Below, piece by piece: positions 7,290 to 15,331 of a stretch of DNA of 64,000 nucleotides. The position numbers were made by a program, and so were the translations under genes. Location: assembly GCA_016792845.1 (NCBI GenBank), contig JAEUKH010000032.1, positions 32,304 through 96,303 on the forward strand, given 5' to 3'. The notes beneath the pieces were generated by a model, which was not told where the DNA came from, made no database searches, and saw only the letters and a program-made list of their open reading frames with translations. Within the stretch, counting starts at the first letter, position 1, and each line of letters starts with the position of its first letter. The DNA is from Myxococcales bacterium (GTDB taxonomy: Bacteria; Myxococcota_A; Polyangia; Polyangiales; Ga0077539).

Positions 7290-8774
7290 TCAGTACGCCG
7301 CGCTTGAGCGCATGGCGCGACGGTGGATGGCGTTCGATCCGAGCCCATAGGCGCGCCCCGCTTCAGAGCCGGCGCTGAGGTTGTTGAAGGCCGAGCGGTC
7401 GCGGTTGTACTGGTTGATCTGCGCGGTGAGGGCGGGCGAAGGGGCCACGGCCTGGAGCTGTTGCAGCTGCGCCATGTTTGACGCTGAGAGTCGTTCGGCT
7501 TCGTCGGCGCGCCCGTCGCGCCATGCGACCACGGCCTCGGCCTGGCGTGCGGCGAGGGCCGTTGATTCGGCTTCGGCGAAGACCGAGAGGTTGCGCGAGG
7601 CGTCGGCTTCGGCGGCGTCGCGGGCGAGTCGGAGGGCGAGCGCGTCGGGGGTGACCGAGGCCATGCTCTGCCGCGCGACCTGGCGCCAGGCGACGCGTGA
7701 GGTGAGGGCGTCGAGTGCGCCGGCGCTGTCGACGGTGGCGTCGCGGTCGACGGTGAAGGCGGCCACGAGGCGACGCTCTTCGCCCGCGAAGAGGGCGCCG
7801 ACAGGGAGCCGGACGCGTTGGCCCTGGGCCTCGGCTTCGGCGCCGTAGACGCGGCGGAGCGTCCAGCCGCGGGGGAGCCCGAGCTCGACCTCGGCGAGGT
7901 CGACGGTGGTGCGCCCCGATTGCTCGAGCTCGCGGGTGAGAAAGGTCTGAAGCTGTGCGCCGTTGCGAAGAAACTCGTAGTTGCCCCGGCCCGCGTCGGC
8001 GAGGCGGCTCATGAACGACTCGTCGTAGTCGGCCCCGATGCCGAGCGACGAGAGGGTGACGCCGCGGTCGGCGCGCTGCCGCACCTCGGTGCTCAGCCCG
8101 TCGATCGAGAGGCCCGAGCCGTCGCGCCCGTCAGACATCAACACCACGCGGTGGACGTACCCGTCGGGCGCATCGCGCAGCGACTCGGCTCCGGCGCGGA
8201 GCCCTGCGGGGATGTTCGTTCCGCCTTCGATGCCGATGGTCGAGATGAGGTGTTGCAGCTGGCCGCGCACCGAGCCGACCCGCGCGAGGGGTTGCAGCAC
8301 CCGGGCCGCGTCAGAGTACGTGACGAGCGAAATCTGATCGTTGTCGCGCATCTGCGAGACCACGCTGCGCACGGCGTTGCGGGCCTGCTCGATCTTCTCG
8401 CCCGACATCGAGCCCGACACGTCGAGCACCATCGCGAAGGCCACAGGCCGCGGCGGGAGGTTCGGCACCTCGTCGGCGGTCACCCGAATCTCGGCGTAGA
8501 CGGTCTGACCCGAGCCCGGCTGCACCTGGCCGTGCGAGAGCGCGATGCGACCGTGAACGCCCGGGCCCGCGAAGGTGCTCGTCGGCGCGGGGGTCGTGCC
8601 CGCGGGGGTGCGGCGCGCCTCGGGGCGGGCGATCTCAGCGGCCGTGCGCGGGGTGGCCGTCGAGCTCCGCGGGGCCCTGAGCAGCACGACGCCGCCCACC
8701 GCGAGGGCGACACATCCGGCTGCGACGGCGCGGGTATTCGATGGGGTGAAGAGCGATGCGAGGGGCTTCGTCAT
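7290..8774 (-). CDS. Membrane-anchored VWA-domain protein
   Basis: The 494-residue protein has an N-terminal membrane anchor (about residues 15-35, VAAGCVALAVGGVVLL), a Pro/Thr-rich stretch and a VWA domain. The MIDAS is DVSGSMSGEK, a Thr in EGGTNIPAGL and the Asp in MSDGRDGSG. The C-terminal 200 residues hold a beta-sandwich-like part and helices similar to YfbK-type proteins. It is probably a periplasmic scaffold with unknown partners. The ATG at 8774 has GGAGA 7 nt upstream. A GGGGG-CTTCT-CCCCC hairpin lies in its leader at 8796-8810. Confidence 0.8.
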   Translation of the reverse strand: MTKPLASLFTPSNTRAVAAGCVALAVGGVVLLRAPRSSTATPRTAAEIARPEARRTPAGTTPAPTSTFAGPGVHGRIALSHGQVQPGSGQTVYAEIRVTADEVPNLPPRPVAFAMVLDVSGSMSGEKIEQARNAVRSVVSQMRDNDQISLVTYSDAARVLQPLARVGSVRGQLQHLISTIGIEGGTNIPAGLRAGAESLRDAPDGYVHRVVLMSDGRDGSGLSIDGLSTEVRQRADRGVTLSSLGIGADYDESFMSRLADAGRGNYEFLRNGAQLQTFLTRELEQSGRTTVDLAEVELGLPRGWTLRRVYGAEAEAQGQRVRLPVGALFAGEERRLVAAFTVDRDATVDSAGALDALTSRVAWRQVARQSMASVTPDALALRLARDAAEADASRNLSVFAEAESTALAARQAEAVVAWRDGRADEAERLSASNMAQLQQLQAVAPSPALTAQINQYNRDRSAFNNLSAGSEAGRAYGLGSNAIHRRAMRSSAAY

Positions 8775-8795
8775 GGCGTGGTCTCCGGTGCGGTG

Positions 8796-8810
8796 GGGGG
8801 CTTCTCCCCC
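8796..8810 (-). other. Short GC hairpin in the leader of the VWA gene
   Basis: GGGGG and CCCCC flank CTTCT, forming a stable 5-bp stem about 20 nt upstream of the VWA start. It could modulate translation or be neutral; nothing else supports a role. Confidence 0.3.
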
Positions 8811-8994
8811 GTAGGCGTCGCAGGCAAAAGCGAGCCGCCACTGCGGCGCTGTGCGACCACGGTGTGCAGGCAAACCCGGCGAGCGGTGGGGGTGCCTCGC
8901 TCTGACGCGCGTCGCGTCGGTCGGGTCTAAAGCGCCGTACGAATGTCGGCGCGGCCCTTTACGAGGCCGAGCGAGTGTGACATTCACTGTCCCG

Positions 8995-10032
8995 ATGCCA
9001 CGCCGCCCCTCTTCGGGTCGCCCTTCGGGCCAGTACACACAGGCCGTGCGGTTGTTCAAGCTGTACGAGCTTCTTGAGTCGAACCCTGAGGGCATCAGGC
9101 TCGAAGACGCCGCGACGCAGTTGACCGTCACGCCTCGCTCGATCCGCCGTGATTTGAAGGCCCTTGAGATGGCCGGGGTCGAGATCGAGTCGCACGAGAC
9201 CGAGACCGAGCGGCGCATCCGGCGCAAGGCCAGCGCGAGCACCGCCGAGCCGATTCGCATGACGCGCTTTCAGAAGTACTCGCTCGCGGCGCTGCGGCGT
9301 GTGGTCGACGTGATGCAGGGCACACCCTTTCACGATGACTTTTCGCAGCTCGTGGCGCGGCTCATCACCCCGGGGAGCGAAGACGGCGCGATGGTCGAGC
9401 GCTTCTTGTACATCCCCGAAGCGCCGAAGAATTACCGCAAGCTTAAAGACCAGATTTACGAGATCTACGACGGCATTTTGCGCTCGTACACGTTGCAGTT
9501 TCAGTACGACGGCGGCACCACCCCGGGGCCTCGGCGGGTCGAGCCCTACGCGCTGGTGCTCTATCAGAACGGGCTCTATGTCGTAGGCCGCGACGTTCAG
9601 AAGAACGCCGACCGCACCTTCGCGGTCGAGCGCATGAAGCGGGTGCGGGTGGTGGCCAACGCGCCCTTCAAGCGCGACCCGAACTTCAACGTCTCGAAGC
9701 TCTTCGAAGGGGCCTTCGGGATCTTCGGCGGCGGGAGCGAGCGCATCCACGTCGCGGTCGATTTTGTGCAGCGCCTGGCGCCAGTGGTCGAGCCCCGCGA
9801 GTGGCACCCCTCGCAGAAGATCTCGCACCTGCCCGAGGGGGGCATTCGCGTCGAGTTCGATGTCACCTCGTTGACCGAGGTGGTGGGGTGGGTCTTGCGA
9901 TGGGGCGCGGGGGCGGTGGTGCGCGCCCCTGAAGAGCTGCGGCGCCGTGTGCAAGACGAGCAGCGCAAGGCCCTCGCCCGTTACGACGAGGCGTCGGCCT
10001 TGGGCGGCGAGGCCGGGGCGATGAGGTCGTAA
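8995..10032 (+). CDS. WYL-domain transcriptional regulator
   Basis: This 345-residue protein has an N-terminal HTH of the DeoR type (about residues 18-65; EDAATQLTVTPRSIRRDLKALEMAG). A WYL domain at about 155-260 follows (ILRSYTLQFQYDG, VEPYALVLYQNGLYVVGRD), then a C-terminal WCX-like region. WYL proteins bind ligands, often nucleic acids or nucleotides, and control stress and defence genes. The ATG at 8995 lacks a clear ribosome site. A GTG at 8977, preceded by GAGG, would add six residues and is a real alternative. The gene is divergent from the VWA gene and overlaps the next gene tail-to-tail by 52 bp. Confidence 0.85.
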   Translation: MPRRPSSGRPSGQYTQAVRLFKLYELLESNPEGIRLEDAATQLTVTPRSIRRDLKALEMAGVEIESHETETERRIRRKASASTAEPIRMTRFQKYSLAALRRVVDVMQGTPFHDDFSQLVARLITPGSEDGAMVERFLYIPEAPKNYRKLKDQIYEIYDGILRSYTLQFQYDGGTTPGPRRVEPYALVLYQNGLYVVGRDVQKNADRTFAVERMKRVRVVANAPFKRDPNFNVSKLFEGAFGIFGGGSERIHVAVDFVQRLAPVVEPREWHPSQKISHLPEGGIRVEFDVTSLTEVVGWVLRWGAGAVVRAPEELRRRVQDEQRKALARYDEASALGGEAGAMRS

Positions 10033-10814
10033 GGGGCCGCGGGTGAGTGCGCCCAAGGCGCGTGGGTCGCGGCGCGGCGGAGGATCCAGACGCCGAAGGC
10101 CATGAAGGCGAAGCACGCCCACTGCGCGGGGGTCAGCCCGGCGTAGCGCGGGTCGCTGTCGGGGCCGAGGTCGGTGGCGCGCAAGAAATCGAGCGGGAAG
10201 CGCATCAAGGGGTAGGCGACCGCGAGGCTGCCCGCGATCATGCCGGGGCGTCGGGTCTTTCGGCTGACCGTTACGACCAGGGCGATGAGCAGCGGGGTGA
10301 GCGCGAACTCGATCAGCCCGAGGTCGAAGCGCGCCCCGTCGGGGAAGCGCACCGCCAAGGCCGAGTCGCTGAGGCGCCCCGGGTGATCGTGGACCACCGC
10401 GCAGCCCGCGCGACCGAGGAGCCACCCGAAGGGGAAGGTGTAGGTCGCGAGGTCGGCGAAGACCCACCGCGGGAGGCGCCGCCACACGATGTACAGGGTG
10501 CCGCCGAGCACCGAGCCGATGATGCCGCCGAACGACGACAGCCCGTGGTGGATCATGAAGAGCTCGCTGAGCCCTTCGCGCAAGACCTCGGGGTGATAGA
10601 AGATCGTGTCGAGCATGTGCCCGGCGACGAAGCCGGCGACATAGATGGTGAGGGTGAAGCCGTCGACCACAGACATCGGGCGAAGGCCCAACTGATGGGC
10701 GCGCCGCACGATCACCCAGTGCCCCAAGAGCACCCCGATCGCCACGAGGAAGCCGAAGGCGTGAAAGGTGAGGCCGAAGAGCTTCACCTCGGTCGCGCTG
10801 ATGTAAGGGATCAT
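9981..10814 (-). CDS. Lgt-like membrane protein (prolipoprotein diacylglyceryl transferase family)
   Basis: The 277-residue protein has about seven membrane helices and the overall Lgt layout. GLSSFGGIIG lies where E. coli Lgt has SFHGGLIG, and LLGRAGCAVVHDHPG lies where Lgt has its GR-G-NF motif. The Arg is kept, but the catalytic His of the SFHGG motif is replaced by Phe and the Asn of the second motif is changed. It is therefore either a divergent lipoprotein-modifying enzyme or a paralogue with another lipid substrate. The last 17 codons overlap the convergent WYL gene. No good ribosome site is seen before the ATG. Confidence 0.75.
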   Translation of the reverse strand: MIPYISATEVKLFGLTFHAFGFLVAIGVLLGHWVIVRRAHQLGLRPMSVVDGFTLTIYVAGFVAGHMLDTIFYHPEVLREGLSELFMIHHGLSSFGGIIGSVLGGTLYIVWRRLPRWVFADLATYTFPFGWLLGRAGCAVVHDHPGRLSDSALAVRFPDGARFDLGLIEFALTPLLIALVVTVSRKTRRPGMIAGSLAVAYPLMRFPLDFLRATDLGPDSDPRYAGLTPAQWACFAFMAFGVWILRRAATHAPWAHSPAAPYDLIAPASPPKADASS

Positions 10815-10859
10815 GACGGTGCACGCGAGTACTCCAGATGGTGCGGCGGGGCCAATGAA

Positions 10860-13199
10860 TCACTGCCAGCGACCCTCGGCGGTCAGGCGAATCGTGACGG
10901 CGCCTGAGAGGTCGGTGCGGCGCAGCGGGATGCCCCGGGCCGCGAGCCGCGCGAGCACCGTGGGGTGCGGGTGGCCGAAGGGCGAGGGGTGACCGCAGCT
11001 CACCAAGGCCACCTCGGGCCGCAGCCGGTCGAGCCACGCGTCGGTGGTCGAGGTGCGACTGCCGTGGTGCCCCAGCTTCAACACCGTGACAGGCCCCAAG
11101 CGGTCGAGCAGCGCCGCCTCGCCCGCGCGCTCGAGGTCTCCGGGCAAGAGCACCGTGGCGTTGCCGAAGCGGAGCCTCAGCACGAACGATGCGTCGTTGG
11201 CGGGCACCTCGGGGCGCATGCGGGGGCAGGGGGCCAACACTTCGAGCCAAAGCCCGTGAAAATAGCGCCCGCCGCAGAGCTGCTCGGGCCCCAAGACCGT
11301 GACGCCGTGGGCGCGGGCGGCGCCCAAGGCTCGCGCGTAGGCCCCGGTGTATCCCAGGGCTACTCCTTGCCCGGTGTCCCAGAACGCGGGTGTTGACACC
11401 GTGTCAAAGACCGCGGCGAGGCCGCCGGCGTGGTCGGGGTGAGGGTGCGAGAGCACCACCGCGGCGAGGTGATCGCGGCGGGCGAGCCGAAGCCACGGGG
11501 CCACCACCCGTTCGCCCGGGTCGGGCTCCTGGTGCAGCGCGCCGCCCGCGTCGACCAGCATCGCCTCGCCGTCTGGGAGGTCGATCAAGAGGGCATCGCC
11601 CTGACCCACGTCGAGCGCCGTGATCTGCAAGACGCCGGTGGGGTGCGCCGCGCGCCGATGCCGCACCTCGATGCAGCCCAAGAGCGCCGCCGTGCAGAGC
11701 CCGAGCGCACACCGCGCCCGCCACGAGAGCCCCATCATCACCACGATCGAGACCGTCGCGATAAAACATTGACTCTGTGTCAACATCGGCGGCACCCAGG
11801 TCGCGCCTGGGAGGGTGAGGGCCACGTCGGGGAGCGCGAAGAGGGTCTTGAGGGCCCACGCGCCGGGGTGCGAGACCCAACGCGCGAGCCGTAGCGGGAG
11901 CAGCAGCGCGGCGATGGCGGTGGCCAGGGTGAGCGGGAGCCCGAAGACCTCTCCGAGCGGGGCCGCGACGGCGTTCATGGCCAGCGCGGTGCCGGGCACG
12001 CGGCCGAACCATGCGGCCAGCAATGGGGCCGTGGCGAGGCCCGCGCGGAGGCTCGTGGCGACGGCGCTCCAGAGCTCGGCCGCGACGCGACGCGAGAACG
12101 ATGTTGACGGTGTGTCAAATCGAAGCGCGTCTTCGGCCTCGGGGCGCGTGAGGAGCGCCCAAGTGGCGATGATCGAGAGGAGCCACCCCGGGTCGAGGGC
12201 GAGCCAGGGGTGTGTGACGCCCATCACGAGGGCCACGCCGGCGAGGGCGCTCTCGGGCACCGCGCGGCGAAGAAACAGCGGGGCCGCGAGCGAGAGGGCG
12301 CCGGTGAAGAGGGCCCTGAGCGAGGCCGACGAGGCGCCGGTCATCAAGACGAAGAAGCCCGCGAGGGGCAGCGGCAAGAGCCGGGCGAGGCGCCAGGTGT
12401 AGCCCCGCGCGGTGAGCCAGGTCGCGTAGACCAGGGTGCGCCTGAGGATCGCGCCCACCAGCGCGAGGATCAACGAGACGTGGGCGCCGCTGACCGCGAG
12501 GAGGTGCGCGAGCCCGCTCTGGCGAAAGGCCTCTTCGGCGCCGGTGTCGAGACCCGCGGTGTCGCCGAAGAGCAGGGCCTTGGCGTGGGCGTGGGAGGGG
12601 CCGTCGAGGGTCTGGGCGAGGGCCGCGGAGACTCGGCGACGGGCCCTGAGCGCCCAGGCTCGCACGGCCCGGAGGGGCGAAGACTGACGCCCGGTGATTT
12701 CGCAGAAGGCGCTCTCTCCGCGCCAATGAAGGCCGCGGAGGGGGTAGCCCATCGCGGCGCCCGGGAGGCCCGGGTTACGCATGGGCACCAGCGGGTGCAC
12801 CGTCGCGATCGCGCTCACCCGATCGCCAGGCACGGCCATGCAGCGCCCCGGGGGGAAGCGCCACGCCACGAGCCCGTACGGCGCCACCCGCACCTCGCAG
12901 CGCTGCGCGTCGCCGAGGTCGACACAGCCTGACTCGACGACGCCCTCCATGCGCTCGGTCTGCGCGGCCGAGAGGCGATCGTGCCAAGGGGCAGGGCGAA
13001 GCTGAGGTTGCTGACCCGCGCCGAGGCAGGCCGCGCCCAGCAACAACACCAGCGCCGCGGCGTTGCGGTGCCCGCGCCCGACGAGGCCCACGGCCACGAG
13101 AGACGCGACCGCGCTCGCCGCGAGGGCAGCCTCGCCCACGGGGGGCGCGAGCCAGAGGGCGCCCACCCAAAAGAGAAACAAGAGTCGAAGCGGCCCCAT
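10860..13199 (-). CDS. comEC: ComEC/Rec2 DNA-uptake channel
   Basis: This 779-residue inner-membrane protein moves single-stranded DNA into the cytoplasm during natural transformation. The N-terminal hydrophobic helices and DUF4131-like region lead to the Competence domain (about 210-480; LAHLLAVSGAHVSLI, DPGWLLSIIATWALL). A C-terminal metallo-beta-lactamase domain (about 525-770) has DVGQGDALLI, LSHPHPDHAGGL and the late LGHHGS motif, so both halves look intact. The ATG at 13199 precedes the first membrane helices. A longer frame upstream has no hydrophobic or conserved content. TATAAG lies on the minus strand at 13221-13226, possibly its -10 box. Three TTGAC-N5-GTCAA palindromes lie inside the coding sequence. 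Confidence 0.92.
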   Translation of the reverse strand: MGPLRLLFLFWVGALWLAPPVGEAALAASAVASLVAVGLVGRGHRNAAALVLLLGAACLGAGQQPQLRPAPWHDRLSAAQTERMEGVVESGCVDLGDAQRCEVRVAPYGLVAWRFPPGRCMAVPGDRVSAIATVHPLVPMRNPGLPGAAMGYPLRGLHWRGESAFCEITGRQSSPLRAVRAWALRARRRVSAALAQTLDGPSHAHAKALLFGDTAGLDTGAEEAFRQSGLAHLLAVSGAHVSLILALVGAILRRTLVYATWLTARGYTWRLARLLPLPLAGFFVLMTGASSASLRALFTGALSLAAPLFLRRAVPESALAGVALVMGVTHPWLALDPGWLLSIIATWALLTRPEAEDALRFDTPSTSFSRRVAAELWSAVATSLRAGLATAPLLAAWFGRVPGTALAMNAVAAPLGEVFGLPLTLATAIAALLLPLRLARWVSHPGAWALKTLFALPDVALTLPGATWVPPMLTQSQCFIATVSIVVMMGLSWRARCALGLCTAALLGCIEVRHRRAAHPTGVLQITALDVGQGDALLIDLPDGEAMLVDAGGALHQEPDPGERVVAPWLRLARRDHLAAVVLSHPHPDHAGGLAAVFDTVSTPAFWDTGQGVALGYTGAYARALGAARAHGVTVLGPEQLCGGRYFHGLWLEVLAPCPRMRPEVPANDASFVLRLRFGNATVLLPGDLERAGEAALLDRLGPVTVLKLGHHGSRTSTTDAWLDRLRPEVALVSCGHPSPFGHPHPTVLARLAARGIPLRRTDLSGAVTIRLTAEGRWQ
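11393..11407. repeat. Intragenic palindrome TTGAC-N5-GTCAA, comEC site 1
   Basis: The sequence TTGACACCGTGTCAA is a perfect 15-bp palindrome around a central C. In the comEC reading frame it encodes FDTVST, using rare TCA and ACA codons. Confidence 0.8.
11769..11783. repeat. Intragenic palindrome TTGAC-N5-GTCAA, comEC site 2
   Basis: The sequence TTGACTCTGTGTCAA has both half-sites intact. Here the comEC codons are read in a different phase (LTQSQ), so the motif is not explained by a conserved peptide. Confidence 0.8.
12104..12118. repeat. Intragenic palindrome TTGAC-N5-GTCAA, comEC site 3
   Basis: The sequence TTGACGGTGTGTCAA lies in the codons for FDTPST of comEC. It is the third copy within 726 bp. 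Confidence 0.8.
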
Positions 13200-13417
13200 G
13201 GCAGAGACCGCACCGCAACACTTATACCCCGGCACAAAGCCCAGAAAGATCGCAAGAACGGCTGCGTGCGACTGGCCGACCGCACTGGCCGAGGGGTGGA
13301 AACACGGAGACCGCGCTGGCCGGGTGGACACCCTCTAGGCCTCCGACGCTGTAAATCATGGTGGAGACAGAATCGCTTGACGGCGCCCTGGCCCAACCCT
13401 TACGTACGCGTCACAGT

Positions 13418-13448
13418 TTGACCCTCACCTGTGCGTGAGGGTTAGAGT
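13418..13448 (+). promoter_or_regulatory. MerR-type promoter of the isc operon (19-bp spacer)
   Basis: TTGACC at 13418-13423 and TAGAGT at 13443-13448 are separated by 19 bp. This is the overlong spacer that MerR-family activators correct by twisting DNA. The ATG of the regulator gene lies 11 nt after the -10 box, so the transcript would be leaderless or nearly so. Confidence 0.7.
13422..13441. promoter_or_regulatory. Perfect inverted repeat, probable operator of the MerR-type regulator
   Basis: CCCTCAC (13422-13428) and GTGAGGG (13435-13441) form a perfect 7-bp dyad separated by CTGTGC. It sits between the -35 and -10 boxes, exactly where MerR-family proteins bind. The regulator gene follows directly, so autoregulation is the simplest reading. 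Confidence 0.7.
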
Positions 13449-13459
13449 AGGCCCCTTCG

Positions 13460-14011
13460 ATGACGCTACGACTCCCGATTGCATCATCTGCGCTCCCCTC
13501 GGCGTTGCCGCCTTCGGCCGAGGGCGTCGCGGTCTCGTCGGGCGAGCTCTTGAAGGTGGGCGAGCTCGCAGAGCGCACGCAGAAGACGGTTCGGGCGCTG
13601 CATCTCTACGAAGAGTTGGGGCTTCTGGCCCCGAGCGAGCGTAGCAAGGGCGGCTTCCGTCTGTACGGCCCTGACGCGGTGTTGCGCGTGAAATGGATCA
13701 GCCGCCTGCAAGACATGGGCTTCTCGCTGCCTGACATTCGCGAGATCGTGCAGCGCTGGGCTGGGGCCGACACCGCGGTGAGCGGCATGAGCCGTATTCG
13801 CACGATCTATCGCGAGAAGCTTGAAGACACCGAGCGGCAGTTGCAGCGGCTCGAAGAGCTCAAGGCCGAGCTTCGGGCGTCGATCGCCTATCTTGAGAGC
13901 TGCGACGAGTGTCACCCGGCGCGGCTGGTGACGGCGTGTCCGCGGTGCGAGCTCCATGGCTGCGGTGCGCCGGAGCTGGTGGCGGGCCTTCACAGTCACA
14001 AACAACCCTAA
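13460..14011 (+). CDS. MerR-family regulator with C-terminal cysteine cluster, heading the isc operon
   Basis: The 183-residue protein has a MerR winged helix (about residues 30-100; KVGELAERTQKTVRALHLYEE, then RLYGPDAVLRVKWISRLQDMGF). A dimerisation coiled coil (about 115-155; KLEDTERQLQRLEELKAEL) follows. The tail has the pattern C-x2-C-x8-C-x2-C-x4-C with two His nearby. That tail differs from the SoxR cluster and could bind iron-sulfur or zinc. Its position 46 bp before iscS, plus a MerR-type promoter, suggests it controls iron-sulfur assembly in place of IscR. ATG 13460 would be leaderless; a TTG at 13550 would give the compact start typical of the family, so the N-terminus is uncertain. 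Confidence 0.8.
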   Translation: MTLRLPIASSALPSALPPSAEGVAVSSGELLKVGELAERTQKTVRALHLYEELGLLAPSERSKGGFRLYGPDAVLRVKWISRLQDMGFSLPDIREIVQRWAGADTAVSGMSRIRTIYREKLEDTERQLQRLEELKAELRASIAYLESCDECHPARLVTACPRCELHGCGAPELVAGLHSHKQP

Positions 14012-14057
14012 AACGTTGAGACCTTGCCCGGTCGGTGTGGGCATTGAGAGAAGACAC

Positions 14058-15287
14058 ATGGCACTGCGATTCCCGATCTACATGGATTATCACGCGACGA
14101 CGCCGGTTGACCCGCGCGTGCTTGAGACCATGTTGCCGTACTTTACTGAGAACTTCGGCAACGCCGCCTCGCGCTCGCACCGCTTCGGGTGGACGGCTGA
14201 AGAGGCCGTGGGCTACGCGCGGGAGCAGATCGCGGCCCTCCTCAACGCTGAGAAGCCCGAAGAGATCGTCTTCACTTCGGGCGCGAGCGAGAGCAACAAC
14301 CTCGCGATCAAGGGTGTGGCCGAGTTCTATAAAGAGAAGGGCAACCACATCATCACGACCCGTATCGAGCACAAGGCCGTGCTCGATACGTGCAAGCGCC
14401 TTGAGAAAGAGGGCTTCGAGGTCACCTATCTCGACGTCGGCGCCGACGGCATCGTCTCGGTCGACGCGGTGCGCGCCGCGATGACCGAGAAGACCATCCT
14501 CGTCTCGGTGATGCTGGCCAACAATGAGGTGGGCTCGATTCAGCCCATCGGCGCCATCGGGGCGCTCTGCAAAGAGCGCGGGGTGATCTTTCATTGTGAC
14601 GCCGTGCAGGGGCTCGGCAAGACCGAGTTCGACGTGCGCGCGATGGGGGTCGACCTCGTGTCGATCACCGCGCACAAGATTTACGGGCCCAAAGGGGTGG
14701 GCGCGCTGTACGTGCGCCGCTCGAAGCCGAGGGTTCGGCTCACCGCGCAGATCGACGGCGGGGGCCACGAGCGCGGCATGCGCTCGGGCACGCTGAACGT
14801 GCCGGGCATCGTGGGGCTCGGCAAGGCCTGCGAGATTCTGAAGAACGAGTGGCGCGGCGAGGTCGCGCGCATCGCGGCCCAGCGCGACCGGCTCCGCGAC
14901 TACCTCTTTGCGCACCTTGATGAGCTTCATATCAACGGCGCCTGGGGCGAGGGCAAGCGTCTGCCCAATAACCTCAACGTCTCGTTCGCCTATGTCGAAG
15001 GCGAGGGGCTGATGATGGCGATCAAAGACGTGGCGGTCTCGTCGGGCAGCGCCTGCACCAGCGCCTCGCTCGAGCCCTCGTATGTGCTGCGGGCCCTCGG
15101 CGTCGAAGAAGAGCTTGCGCACACCAGCATTCGCTTCGGGCTCGGGCGCTTCACCACCGACGAAGAGGTCGACTTCGTGGGCCGCCTGGTGGTCGACAAG
15201 GTGTCAAAGCTTCGCGCGCTCTCGCCGCTCTATGAGATGGCGAAAGAGGGCATCAACCTGAAATCGATCGAGTGGGTTGCGCACTGA
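14058..15287 (+). CDS. iscS: Cysteine desulfurase IscS
   Basis: This 409-residue PLP enzyme takes sulfur from L-cysteine and passes it as a persulfide to IscU. The PLP lysine lies in SITAHKIYGPKG, and the catalytic cysteine loop is SSGSACTSASLEPS. The N-terminus MALRFPIYMDYHATTPVDP is typical of IscS/NFS1. GAGAGAAG just upstream of ATG 14058 is a good ribosome site and excludes the longer frame. It is the first structural gene of the operon, with iscU 44 bp downstream. One near-match to the TTGAC-N5-GTCAA motif, with one mismatch, lies at 15193-15207. Confidence 0.97.
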   Translation: MALRFPIYMDYHATTPVDPRVLETMLPYFTENFGNAASRSHRFGWTAEEAVGYAREQIAALLNAEKPEEIVFTSGASESNNLAIKGVAEFYKEKGNHIITTRIEHKAVLDTCKRLEKEGFEVTYLDVGADGIVSVDAVRAAMTEKTILVSVMLANNEVGSIQPIGAIGALCKERGVIFHCDAVQGLGKTEFDVRAMGVDLVSITAHKIYGPKGVGALYVRRSKPRVRLTAQIDGGGHERGMRSGTLNVPGIVGLGKACEILKNEWRGEVARIAAQRDRLRDYLFAHLDELHINGAWGEGKRLPNNLNVSFAYVEGEGLMMAIKDVAVSSGSACTSASLEPSYVLRALGVEEELAHTSIRFGLGRFTTDEEVDFVGRLVVDKVSKLRALSPLYEMAKEGINLKSIEWVAH

Positions 15288-15331
15288 AGGTCGCGCGTCA
15301 TTCGTAACAAGACTGAGTACAGGGCAAGACC

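Noticed and set aside
13200..13417. Small RNA or tRNA between comEC and the isc promoter
   Set aside because: No cloverleaf, terminator or conserved RNA pattern was found; only short GC repeats such as CTGGCCG are present.
15193..15207. TCGACAAGGTGTCAA in iscS, close to the palindrome motif
   Set aside because: One half-site has a mismatch and the polarity is opposite to the five exact sites; it may be chance.
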